Assembly (NCBI RefSeq): GCF_963678635.1
Contig: NC_087067.1
Location: forward strand, 9,285,716-9,349,715
Direction of reading: 5' to 3'
From: Symsagittifera roscoffensis
Lineage: Eukaryota; Xenacoelomorpha; Acoela; Convolutidae
Length of the DNA stretch: 64,000 nt
The notes beneath the pieces are model-generated. The model was not told the DNA's origin, searched no databases, and saw nothing but the letters and a program-made list of their open reading frames with translations. Shown piece by piece: positions 38,676 through 49,384 of the stretch. A program made the translations under genes and the position numbers. The number at the start of each line of letters is the position of its first letter. Position 1 is the stretch's first letter.

Positions 38676-38925
38676 ACTGAATCTGAAAATATGGCATAAG
38701 ATACCCTTTTTCAGAACACCGAAGCTTCGTTACCGGATGCACGTTTGCCTCGACCGGCTTCATCCTACTTCGAATAATGTGCACAAGCTAGTAAAGGATT
38801 TCTTCGATGCCACGAGAAAGATTGAAAACCCTTTGGCCATTAGGAGCAGAAAAAGAGGGCAATGATGAAAGCCCGACTCTTCTTATAGTGGAAACGATGC
38901 TTTTCAATCTTCAGATCATTTAAGA
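38676..38925 (+). pseudogene. Decayed coding sequence of unknown family
   Basis: After a TAA, a frame runs about 62 codons (containing LRYRMHVCLDRLHPTS and VHKLVKDFFDATRKIENP) to a TGA at about 38862. The next frame then continues coding-like (EGNDESPTLLIVETMLF) to a TAA. The pattern suggests one protein interrupted by a frameshift. An acceptor-like ctttttcag precedes position 38717. It adjoins the right direct repeat and may belong to the same retroelement. I cannot name the protein. Confidence 0.35.
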
Positions 38926-39227
38926 GCCGGAATGACTAATAAGACGGGCTGTTTGTAAAAGGAGCGAAGTGGTGGAAACCACGTTTGTTTGAACAAAGAA
39001 ACTGGTGGTTTAATAAAAATTTCAGAATCATCACCGATGATAATCTCAGCTGCTCAAATTTAAATTTTTGTCTTAATATAGGAAAGACTTGAAAGTTAAA
39101 CAGCTACAATTCATGAAAAAAAAAACAAATTTAGTGATTTACTTAAAAGTTTTGCAAGTTATCAGATTTAATTTGCTCTAGTTATTGTTCCGACCATTTG
39201 AAAAAACTATTTGTATTTTTTCAGGAC

Positions 39228-39272
39228 TATGGTCGGAACTTCCTGTGCTACTTGCACAGTAACCGGCTATCC
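39228..39272. repeat. Dispersed short hairpin motif, copy 2
   Basis: TATGGTCGGAACTTCC, then CTGTGC-TACTT-GCACAG, which is a perfect 6-bp stem, then AACCGGCTATCC. The outer words GTCGG and CCGGC can also pair, giving a two-tier hairpin. An inverted GTTCCGACCAT lies about 35 bp upstream at 39187-39197. Confidence 0.5.
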
Positions 39273-39416
39273 TTCTTAGTAAAATTGTTTTGTTCTTAAT
39301 ATTACCATTTTTTTTACCTTTTAAACCTGCTTCATCTGACATAGTGCAAAACTTCAGGGTATTATCTTGAGTAGAAAGTTTTGAATATTCCTTAATTTCA
39401 TCGGTTCAAACAGTAA

Positions 39417-39422
39417 TTTAAT
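39417..39422 (-). terminator. Candidate poly(A) signal ATTAAA
   Basis: ATTAAA on the minus strand, 80 nt after the stop codon at 39502-39504 of the membrane protein gene. This is a common variant of the AATAAA signal; placement is plausible but unproven. Confidence 0.3.
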
Positions 39423-39501
39423 TGTAACGCGGGACTGTAGCTTAAACTCCTTAGATGCAAATTGAGTTAAACTACTTAGTTGACCATGAGTTTAACTACT
39501 C

Positions 39502-39678
39502 TTAGGTGTGCCCTTCTAGGCAGTTGGATAGTTTGTATATGATTCTTTGTATATAGAATGTGTTAACTGTTACTGTAAATGAACTTAGAGGCATGCTAGT
39601 TGTTCTAATTAATGCATTACTATAAAAAAAAATTTTAAAATTGCAAAGATCTGAACTTTTTCTAGATATAGACTTTTT
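39502..39678 (-). CDS. Exon 4: cytoplasmic tail
   Basis: Follows a good acceptor (tttttttccag) in phase 0. It encodes 58 residues starting KKSISRKSSD, then a stop. The basic start fits a stop-transfer tail. The rest is hydrophobic in places and has no family signature, so the true 3' end may differ. Confidence 0.45.
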   Translation of the reverse strand, partial: KKSISRKSSDLCNFKIFFYSNALIRTTSMPLSSFTVTVNTFYIQRIIYKLSNCLEGHT

Positions 39679-42600
39679 CTGGAAAAAAACGGTACTATAA
39701 CACAAGCTCATTTGGTTAAAAATAGGTATAAGAAGTATAACATGCGAATATTGAATCAAAATCAAATTATGCAGGCTGGGCAAAACGTGCGGATTACGCA
39801 ACTTGTGCGGATTACGCAATTTGAGCGGATTACGCATCTGGGTTGGATTACTCACCAAGATTACGGCAACCATTATGCAGATTATATAACTCGTGCTTAC
39901 CCTCTGTTTCTTGCAGTACCCAACATATAGCATGCCGATGAGCACAATGGCGAGAAGAGAATAGGTCATGAAGCCAGTGGATTTGGACTCCTGTTCCTGA
40001 GCATTGAAGTACACCAAGTCTAAACACAAATTCAAGAAGTCATTTTTAGAAGAAAGCTTACTTCTACTCAAAAATATCCAACAGACAGACAACTGGATCT
40101 ATACGCAATTTTTATTCCGCAGGAAAAATTAATAATTAAAACCCAGTAAAGAGGGTGATTTGCTTTACGGGCACAAATCAGGCAGAAATCAAAAGACAAG
40201 CCGTCAGAATAAAACTAGAGTGAATATCCAAAAATTAATCTTAACAAACAAAAATTCACTTTGTTAATTAACACTTAAAAATTAAAACAATAAAACTTTC
40301 CAGCTGTGCAGACATTATAACTTTTCAATTTTTCGGATATTCTTGAAATGAAGAAAAATAAGAGCACGATGAATTTCATCATAATTCAGTAATTTTCTAA
40401 AAGCTTTTTAATTGAATTTTTTTTTAAATCACGATCAAATTACTCATGTTATGTACAATCTAATCGTTTCTTTGGCATTATTGACAATTCTAAGCTGTTT
40501 TAACGATTAGCTTATAAAATTTTATTGGTTTTGCTCCGTCTCCGAAAAAAAATGGTAGTTATTGGTTTAGCCATGCAAATTTATCAAAATTTCTCTTAAA
40601 CAATGTATCGAAATGAAAGCCTACTTTTATTCAGATCTTTTTTGAGCTCATCTGGAACACTTTTTTGGCTATGCTCCTCTTGATACACTGGACTGGAGTC
40701 GGCACCATCATCACCATTTGCGTTCTGCAGATCGACTGCCTCTGGTGGTGTTTGAGGAAGATCGAGTTCCTGGTCCTCGTAATCATCCTCGTCGTCATCC
40801 CCCCTTGTCACTGCATCTATGTCCTCATCTTCCATGTTGAAAACGTCCACCGCGGTTGCACTCGGAACATTCGGTTCTACTTCATCTGTTGACTCGACAA
40901 TGACCTTATTTTCAGAATCGGATTCGACACTCAAGCTTCCATTAACTGTTTTGTTATTCAAAATTTCAGATTTGTTCTTTGTTATATTTTGCGGTATTTC
41001 ATGGCCAGCAAATGAGTTGTTGTGGACCAATGGTTTTGACGTATTTTGCATAGCTACTTGCGGCTTTGTAATGTTTAATTTGGTTTCATTTCTGGCACTC
41101 ACAAAGCTGGTGTTCAATTTTGCCGTATAGTTTCCTGTATTAAACGAAACATTTGCATTAGGTAAAGATTCGCTCGTGTTTAATTGCAAAACCGGGGTTT
41201 GAGCGCCATAAGGTTCTCCAGATTGCTGCTGATTCGGAGCAGCAACTTGGATGCCCGATTGGTTTTGGCTAATAAAAGAGGACGCATTTCGATCACTTTG
41301 AGCTGGTTGGTTCCATAGTTGAGCGTCTACGTCGGATACTCCAAGAGTCTTTGATCCTTGTTGACCATTGATAGGCTCTGTATTTGAGCTTCCGGGTTTT
41401 AAATTATGATTTTCCTGTGACACTGGTTCAACCGGAGCATTAGGAACCTCTGCTCCAATGCTGCCGGCTTCGGGGTTAGATGTTTCGACATTAGAGTTTG
41501 GTTGTTCCGGCAACATGTGTTTATTCGAATCGCCTCCTTGCGCAGCTTGTTGCAAATAAGAATTAACTGGGCTGGGATTCATTGGCTGAACGGCCTCAGA
41601 TCCTTGTTGACCTTCTAGTCCCGTCTGAAGTCCAGAAGCCGCTTCAGCTTCACTACTTCTACTGTCTGCCGAGGGAGGTACATTGTTCTGACCGCTCATT
41701 AATCCACCATTACTTTGACCACTGTTTAATTGAACTGTGTCAGCATTTGGTGAGAGTCTTCTGTCAGAATTCAAATCAAGCGGTTGATTGACAGGAGCTG
41801 ATCCCTGGGTCTGTTGCTGTGACGCATCTGTCTGACCATCCGGGACGCCTGGTTGCGCCTGTAGAAGATTCTCGTGCGTTTCACTACTTCCAGCTACGCT
41901 GCCTTGTGCGGGATATAAGTTGTTCTGACCGCTCATTAATCCACCATTACTTTGACCACTGTTTAATTGAACTGTGTCAGCATTTGGTGAGAGTCTTCCG
42001 TCAGAATTCAAATCAAGCGGTTGATTGACAGGAGCCGATCCCAGGGTCTGTTGCTGTGACGCATCTGTCTGACCATCCGGGACGCCTGGTTGCGCCTGTA
42101 GAAGATTCTCGTGCGTTTCACTACTTCCAGCTACGCTGCCTTGTGCGGGATATAAGTTGTTCTGACCGCTCATTAATCCACCATTACTTTGACCGCTGTT
42201 TAATTGAACTGTACCGTCATTTGGGGATACTTTTGGGTCAGAAGTCAGCTGTGGGCCTGAAACTTCTTGCTGTGACCTATCTACTGGAATATCTCCAACG
42301 CCTGGAACCGCCTGTTGAACTACTCCTTGACCGAGATCTTGTTTCGAGGTATCTTGCATAACATTCAATTGCACATCCGATTTAGTATCCGTGCCTCCAT
42401 TTAGAGAGCCCTCTGATGAACTCGGCTCTACGATAGGTTTCATGGCTCCATTTTCAGAAACCGCTGATTGACTGTTCATTACAGGATGAGCACTATCCTG
42501 TTCTGTCAGCTGACTTTGTCGACTGCTTTGAGGAACTGCGTCAGCTCTTTCAGGTTGATAAACAGACTCTATATTTTGTTGATAACTTTCGGCTCCTGTT

Positions 42601-43228
42601 CCATCATTACCGTTGACAACTTTAAGGTCCTTTTCATCAATCACTGGCCCTTGAGGTTCGATACCTTCATTTTCCAGCTTCTGTTTATCTTCTGGAGTCA
42701 GCTCTGTCTCTTTGGGCATAGACAATTCCTCTTCAACGTAAACATCGTCTGCATTTCCATCTTTCATAAGAGCGTCATTGCCGCCTAAATCATTCATTTA
42801 TATAATCCAAAAAACTGTTTGTATTTGGATTCCTCTGACCAAAATAGTTGGGACAGATTTTCCATTTACCACTCCTTTGATTATTAATCTTAGATCATAC
42901 GAATTAATTACCCAGGAATCAAGCTAGGCGAGAAAAATGATTTTGATATAAACATTGATTTACATATATAAATATTAGTTGAAAAGAAAGCTTTGCAGAA
43001 GATGGCCCATATGTTATGATGATTTTGGTACTTTCTTTTGTTACGGCAGGTCATTTTCACATAAGTTAAAAGCTAATTATTATGCATGTTCTATATAAAA
43101 AGTACATTTATCAGTTAGGAGTAAATCAAATGCCAGAAAATATAATTACCCTCAGTGTCCACGGGCGCATTTAAGACTCGTGAAGCTAAAGCAAGGAAGA
43201 CAAAAACAGTAGCAACAAAAGTGTTCAT
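39502..43228 (-). CDS. TGN38/TGOLN2-like type I membrane protein, four coding exons
   Basis: Predicted coding exons are 43150-43228, 40625-42784, 39901-40019 and 39502-39678. All junctions use GT-AG and all phases fit, giving about 844 residues. Exon 1 encodes a signal peptide, exon 2 an acidic Gln/Ser/Asn-rich ectodomain with 79-residue repeats and a cluster of N-glycosylation sequons before an Asp/Glu-rich stretch, exon 3 one membrane helix (YSLLAIVLIGMLYVGY) and exon 4 a basic tail. From memory, helix length, the F-x2-Y and LY positions and the basic end match the TGN38/TGOLN2 and KCT2 membrane segment, which cycle through the trans-Golgi network. The tail shows no clear YxxPhi signal, so the function is inference. 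A mucin-like surface protein is the main alternative. Confidence 0.62.
39901..40019 (-). CDS. Exon 3: juxtamembrane region and transmembrane helix
   Basis: 119 nt between acceptor gtgtttag and donor AGG|gtaagc. It encodes 39 residues plus the second part of a split Asn codon: acidic/polar QEQESKSTG, about 20 hydrophobic residues, then CKKQR. The orientation fits a type I protein. Confidence 0.7.
40625..42784 (-). CDS. Exon 2: luminal/extracellular repeat domain
   Basis: 2160 nt, one long frame. The start is set by the acceptor atgatttag, because an in-frame TAA lies just upstream of the first ATG. The single G left by exon 1 completes a Gly codon. The donor AAAA|gtaggc leaves one base that joins exon 3 as Asn. 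The order is an acidic N-terminus, a Q/S/G-rich region with the 237-bp tandem units (41685-42225), a run of N-x-S/T sites (NVS, NYT, NTS, NET, NIT, NNS, NKS, NKT, NGS), then a DEDD-type acidic patch. Confidence 0.8.
41685..42225 (-). repeat. In-frame 237-bp tandem repeats in exon 2
   Basis: Unit anchors at 41691, 41928 and 42165 are exactly 237 bp (79 codons) apart. There are two almost identical units plus a diverged partial one. The protein unit includes NSGQSNGGLMSGQNNLYPAQ and SSETHENLLQAQPG. Near identity shows recent expansion. Confidence 0.95.
43150..43228 (-). CDS. Exon 1: signal peptide
   Basis: ATG at 43228 starts MNTFVATVFVFLALASRV followed by LNAPVDTE, a classical signal peptide with likely cleavage near LNA|PV. 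It ends with one extra G at donor G|gtaatt. Just upstream, an ATGAAATGA overlaps the start, forming a two-codon upstream ORF whose TGA shares bases with the main ATG. Confidence 0.75.
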
Positions 43229-43233
43229 TTCAT

Positions 43234-43294
43234 CTGAAAGCATAAACATGAAAAGCTTCCGAACGATACAAAATGGCGCTTCTAGTCATCTCAC
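43234..43294 (-). other. Predicted 61-nt 5'-UTR intron
   Basis: The donor GAG|gtgaga (first base 43294) and acceptor tatgctttcag (last base 43234) are both strong. The acceptor lies 5 nt before the start codon. A trans-splice acceptor is an alternative reading. Confidence 0.55.
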
Positions 43295-43397
43295 CTCACT
43301 AGCGAAGTAGAAATAACTGAATTATAACCAAGACCTGAATTTTTTTTTTCATGATTACTTAGGTTTTGTAGTAGCTAACAAGAAATGGAGCGAAGCC

Positions 43398-43404
43398 ACT
43401 TATA
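43398..43404 (-). promoter_or_regulatory. TATA-like element
   Basis: TATAAGT on the minus strand about 100 nt before the 5'-UTR intron donor. This is a plausible core promoter position; no other promoter evidence. Confidence 0.22.
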
Positions 43405-43756
43405 AATTTCTTTAGAAACTACAGAAAGAGCGCCTCGTTGAAAAGCAAAGTCACCTCAGTGCACAATATGTTTTTTCACTTGAATCGAAATGAAAAAACG
43501 AACAAAAACAAGGATAGCTGTTCCGACCACATTCATAGAAAACTTAAACGAATCTTTTTCTTTTTTCCTTCAAATTACTGTAGTTTTTTATGGGCGTGCT
43601 ATGATGACACAACACTATAAACGCGTAGAAAGTTAGTTAATTAGGTACAGATGACAGTTTTTTTCAAAAACAAAAAAATTCAAAAAATATCTTACACTTT
43701 TTCTAATTTTTTGCACAATAATTGTCAGTCTTTTCAAAAATGTTTTTTTTTTGCCA

Positions 43757-45755
43757 AGAAAGCGCTAAATTAGGCTCGTAAAACCATCAAATTTTCTTTG
43801 CCTAAATGGCCAATTTTCATACTACGATGATTAATCGGTCAAATTTACTCAATCGAAATAATTGTAAGACTTCGAACCGGTTTTTCTGTACACTGGGACA
43901 ATGTTCAGTTTTTTAAATGTCGCTCAAATCACTGCTGTCAAGGCTCTTATAATTTATCACTCGACAAATTCCAATGATTAGTTGTGGTACCTGATTTTGC
44001 GTTGAAAAAAAAAGAAACTGAAACACACCCGAAGACTCAGTTGCTCCCTGTTTTCAATAGTCTGCACAAAAAAGAAGTGTTACTTGATGGTTGGTTATTC
44101 AGCTGATGAAGAAATTCAGATCCGATCCTAAATTTAAATTCAGAGTTTTCACTGTTTGGATAAAATACTTTTCAAAGGCAAAAAAATATTCAATTCTTAC
44201 TAAATTGATTTAGACCTTTTATCAAATTAAATCAAAATAGCGTTTAACGCACCTTCGGTGCTTCGAAATTTTTCGACAACTCATGAAAAACCGCTTATAT
44301 TGGAAACAACATCTGCAAACTTTTATTGTACTCTGACTGCATCCAATTACAGGGTTGGTAATTTCGAACTTTTAAAATTAACTTAATGGGCCTCTCGAGA
44401 AATTTGGAGGCCAGATTTGCAACCACTGAGAGCACCCTACTATAGGGTTAGGAATCCAAAACTTTGTGAATTTTTTAACACCTAAGTTTCCCGAAAAAAA
44501 AATTGAAAAAACATCTTATCCCGGAAACTAAAAGGATTTGAGCATTCATATCAAAAGGCAGGATTTGAGACGCCTGGGTGTACGCTGACAATAAGGTTAG
44601 TAGTTTCAAATTTTTTGAATTTCGTTGTAGATAAGTTCTTTGAGAATTTTTGAAAAAATCAAAAAACGTCACATCTCGGAAACTAAAAGCATTTGAGCAG
44701 TCTCGTTTAGCAATCGCATGTGGCAAGATTTGTAACTCTTTAGAGTACCCTGACAACACCGAACTATAGCGTTGGGAATTTCAAATTTTGAAAAATAATT
44801 AATTTACACTTTCTAAAAATTTTGAAAAAAATCACAAAAAACGTCACGTCTTGAAAACTACAAAGAATTGAGCAGTCATATTTGGAGGCAAGAGTCGCAA
44901 TCCTTGAGAGTACTCTGACAGGACCTAACTACAGCGTTGGGAATTTCAGATTTTTGAAGAATAATAATAAAGTAAGTTTTCTGAAAATTTTTGAAAAAAT
45001 CACAAAAACGTCATATCTCGAAAACTACAAAGAATTGAGCAGTCATACTTGGAGGCAAGATTCGCAATCTTTGAGAGTACTCTGACAGGACCTAAATACA
45101 AAGTTGGGAATTTCAGATTTTAAAAACTAATAATAATTCAAGTTTTCTGAAAATTTTTGAAAAAATCACAAAAAACGTCATATCTCGAAAACTACAAAAA
45201 ATTGAGCAGTCATATTTGGAGCCAAGATTCGCAATCTTTGAGATTACTCTGACCGGACTTAACCACAGGCTTGAAAATTTCAGATTTTTAGATAAAAAAT
45301 TTAAAAATGTTTTCTGAAAATTAAAAAAAAAAATAACAAAAAAGATCATATCTCGAAAACTAAAAGGATTTGAACAGTCATATTTGGAGGCAAGATTTGT
45401 AACTCCTTAGAGTACTCTGCTCTGACAGCACCCAACTACAGGGTTGGGAACTTCAAGTTTTTTAAATTACTTTGTTATTTGAATTTTCTGAAAATTTTTG
45501 AAAAACTCAAAAATCGTCTTATCTCGTAAACTAAAATGATTCGGGCATTCAAAATTGGAGGCCAAATTCGAAACCCCTAATTCGATATTGGGCTGCTTAA
45601 TTTAAACTCGTTAAAAAGCCATTTAAATCAAATTGGAAAACCGAAAAAAAATTCTTAATCATTGCAATATACGATATAGCTTAAACATGCAAAAATAATA
45701 CGTTGAAAAAGCTTAAACATGGCGAGATAGTGAAGCCCGCATTTAAATATATAAT
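43757..45755. repeat. Two-kb tandem duplication, left unit
   Basis: Begins AGAAAGCGCTAAATTAGGC and is followed directly by a second copy at 45756. The first 500 bp are unique-like. The rest is an array of about eight units of 92-175 bp, mostly about 166 bp, marked by GTTGGGAATTTCAGA, ATCTCGAAAACTA and TTGAGCAGTCATA. Frames such as 44882-45085 and 45113-45349 are shadows of the array. Confidence 0.93.
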
Positions 45756-47605
45756 AGAAAGCGCTAAATTAGGCTCGTAAAACCATCAAATTTTCTTTGC
45801 CTAAATGGCCAATTTTCATACTACGATGATTACTCGGTCAAATTTACTCACTCGAAATAATTGTAAGACTTCGAACTGGTTTTTCTGTACACTGGGACAA
45901 TGTTCAGTTATTTAAATGTCGCTCAAATCACTGCTGTCAAGGCTCTTATAATTTATCACTCGACAAATTCCAATGATTAGTTGTGGTACCTGATTTTGCG
46001 TTGAAAAAAAAGAAAAAACTGAAACACACCCGAAGACTCAGTTGCTCCCTGTTTTCAATAGTCTGCACAAAAAAGGAGTGTTACTTGATGGTTGGTTATT
46101 CCCCTGATGAAGAAATTCAGATCCGATCCTAAATTTAAATTTAGAGTTTTCACTGTTTGGATAAAATACTTTTCAAAGTCGAAAAATATTCAATTCTTAC
46201 TAAATTGATTTAGACCTTTTATCAAATTAAATCAAAATAGCGTTTAACGCACCTTCGGTGCTTCGAAAATTTTCGACAACTCATGAATAACCGCTTATAT
46301 TGGAAACAACATCTGCAAACTTTTAGTGTGCTCTGACTGCATCCAATTACAGGGTTGGTAATTTCGAACTTTTAAATTTAACTTAATGGGCCTCTCGAGA
46401 AATTTGGAGGCCAGATTTGCAACCACTGAGAGTCACTGAGAGCACCCTACTATAGGGTTAGGAATCCAAAACTTTGTGAATTTTTTAACACCTAAGTTTC
46501 CCGAAAAAAAAAATTGAAAAAACATCATATCCCGGAAACTAAAAGGATTTGAGCATTCATATCAAAAGGCAGGATTTGAGACGCTTGGGTGTACGCTGAC
46601 AATAAGGTTAGTAGTTTCAAATTTTTTGAATTTCGTTGTAGATAAGTTCATTGAGAATTTTTGAAAAAATCAAAAAACGTCACATCTCGGAAACTAAAAG
46701 CATTTGAGCAGTCTCGTTTAGCAATCGCATGTGGCAAGATTTGTAACTCTTTAGAGTACCCTGACAACACCGAACTATAGCGTTGGGAATTTCAAATTTT
46801 GAAAAATAATTAATTTACACTTTCTAAAAAATTTGAAAAAAATCACAAAAAACGTCACGTCTTGAAAACTACAAAGAATTGAGCAGTCATATTTGGAGGC
46901 AAGATTCGCAATCTTTGAGAGTACTCTGACAGGACCTAAATACAGTGTTGGGAATTTCAGATTTTTAAAAACTAATAATAATTCAAGTTTTCTGAAAATT
47001 TTTGAAAATATCACAAAAAACATCATATCTCGAAAACTACAAAAAATTGAGCAGTCATATTTGGAGCCAAGATTCGCAATATTTGAGATTACTCTGACAG
47101 GACCTAACCACAGGGTTGGAAATTTCAGATTTTGTGATAAAGAATTAAAAAATGTTTTCTGAAAATTTTTTAAAAAAATAACAAAAAAGATCATATCTCG
47201 AAAACTACGAGGATTTGAACAGTCATATTTGGAGGCAAGATTTGTAACTCCTTAGAGTACTCTGCTCTGACAGCACCCAACTACAGGGTTGGGAACTTCA
47301 AGTTTTTTAAATTATTTTGTTATTTGAATTTTCTGAAAATTTTTGAAAAACTCTCAAAAATCGTCTTATCTCGTAAACTAAAATGATTCGGGCATTCAAA
47401 ATTGGAGGCCAAATTCGAAACCCCTAATTCGATATTGGGCTGCTTAATTTAAACTCGTTAAAATAACCACTAAAATCAAATTGGAAAATCGAAAAAAAAA
47501 TCTTAACCATTGCAATATACGATATAGCTTAAACATGCAAAAATAATACGTTGAAAAAGCTTAAACATGGCGAGATAGTGAAGCCCGCATTTAAATATAT
47601 AATAG
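45756..47605. repeat. Two-kb tandem duplication, right unit
   Basis: Near-identical copy of 43757-45755, about 150 bp shorter because one internal satellite unit is missing. It ends at ATATAATAGA, after which the copies diverge. Confidence 0.93.
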
Positions 47606-49384
47606 ATAATAGATTTGTTTCCACGACATAATTTTAATCATAGTACTTAAAATCAATATCTATCTTTCATAGAGAATAAACAACTGAAACTTATGGTTAC
47701 ATGCGCTATTATACGTCGTAAACTTACTTGTTGAGTGAGACAGACCGGTGTTTCAACGGTGATTTTTGTCTTCTGATTTTTGATCCAAACATTGAAAATC
47801 TTCCGAAAATCTATATTCGGGTGTGTTTAGTTCTTTTTTCCTTTAATTGTTTTCCGCGCAACAACAAATCATCGGAGTAAGTTGAACGATACATCAATTT
47901 GAGTCTTTCAGTCATGATTCGAACAACATTTTAAAAAATTATAAAAACTTTTCCCAGTGTTGAGAAAACCGGTTCAATATTTTAGATGTTTCGTCTAATT
48001 TCGACTTTCAGTTGTCCTGCAAAAAGGGAACTCCACCCTCCTCCTCTCCCGGTACTGCTCATGAGTGTTTTTCTTTTCTGTTCTATGCAAATCTGGTAAC
48101 GTTTTTCTGTGTACCTGGTGTCATTGTAAATTTGTTTCTGTTATTTTGTATGTATGGCATTTTATAAGCCCGCGGGTAAACGCCAAGCTCCTGAATTTAT
48201 TTTTATCTTTTGAAAAAAAAACTTTCAGTATAAAAAGTTGATTTTGTTGCGAGGAAAACTATTTTTTGATGTTTCATTTTGCTCATGTTTGGCATAAAAA
48301 CTTTTTAGATCATTGCGCAAACCGTTTAAATGTTTTTCATCATCTAAATGTCATCATAATCAAGTTTTTTTTTTTTTTGAAAAATCAATTTTTGAAGACA
48401 ATTGTTAAATGATCATGCCTAAATCTCGACCTTTAAATGCGATCGCACAGTTTTCGATACACAGCATCCACTAAAAACGACAACAATTTGTAGAAAATTA
48501 GAAAAAAAACTTCCTATTGTTTTTATGATTATGGTCGGAACATTCTGTGCTACTCGCATAGCAATCAGCTATCTTTGATTAAAATGCATTTAGTTACACC
48601 CTTTTTACAAAAACATGATCCCGATGAACCGGAAAACAATATACTTATTCTAAATAAGGGTACAATGTCAAACAGTTTTGAAAAACTTTATAATCAAACT
48701 CATTTGTGAACGCATTTGTGTTTAAACTTTATTTTACTGAATGTAACCGATATTTTACTCAAAAATGGAATATCAATAACTTAGTAAACTCATGTTCATG
48801 TAAATTGGTCAAACTTGCTGTACACGTCTTAAATAGTATTCTTTGATACTATTATATGAATTAGTACCAATTGAATTCTTCTTAGACTGGAAAATTGTCA
48901 TGACTTTTCTGGACAACTTGAACTTGTTACCAGCCTACGCCATTATAGATTAAATTATTTATATACAAAGTGAACATAAGCGATCAAAAAAATGATTTCA
49001 TACAGCAACGCAAAACAATTTTTTTTTCGAAAAATCGATTTTAATGAGAGCTCTACCAATTTAGAACACTAAACAAGACAAAATTTATTTGAAAAGGCTA
49101 TCAGCTATAATAAAATTAAATTCTGACTTTATCAATAAAGTTTCAGCAGCAGAAAAGTTTCCGAGCTGTAAGGCTTAAGCCGAAAACTCAGCTCCGTGGC
49201 ACGCTACCACTCTCACACAAAAATACGGTTGTTCCAGAGAAAAATTGAGAGGCACTATGGGCTCTTTTTCGTCCAACGTCAATATCCAACATCACCCCCC
49301 CCCCCCTTACCTCACATAAGCATCAATTTTTTGGGTTAACGAAGAGTTTTACAAGGTCATGTATAAAGACTTTATCCGTTTATC
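47606..49384. other. No gene supported
   Basis: AT-rich. An acceptor-like gactttcag at 48003-48011 is followed by about 50 open codons, not enough for a call. A C-run at about 49295 and an A/T-rich stretch complete it. The hairpin motif at 48530-48575 lies inside. Confidence 0.4.
48530..48575. repeat. Dispersed short hairpin motif, copy 3
   Basis: TATGGTCGGAACATTCTGTG, TACTC loop, GCATAG, then CAGCTATC. The inner stem is kept with a G-T wobble compared with the copy at 39228. Confidence 0.5.

Noticed and set aside
41582-42361. Three plus-strand frames with repeated sequence
   Set aside because: Antisense shadows of the tandem repeats in the membrane protein exon.
46775-47194. 139-codon minus-strand frame with repeated FRDMTFFVIFSKIFRK-like units
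   Set aside because: It is the translation of the 166-bp satellite; the repeat period explains it.
43757-47605. CRISPR-like array
   Set aside because: Units are contiguous and diverged, with no constant repeat/unique spacer alternation; eukaryotic satellite instead.
48012-48150. Open frame after gactttcag beginning LSCKKGTPPSSSPG
   Set aside because: Only one splice signal, low-complexity hydrophobic end, no partner exon.
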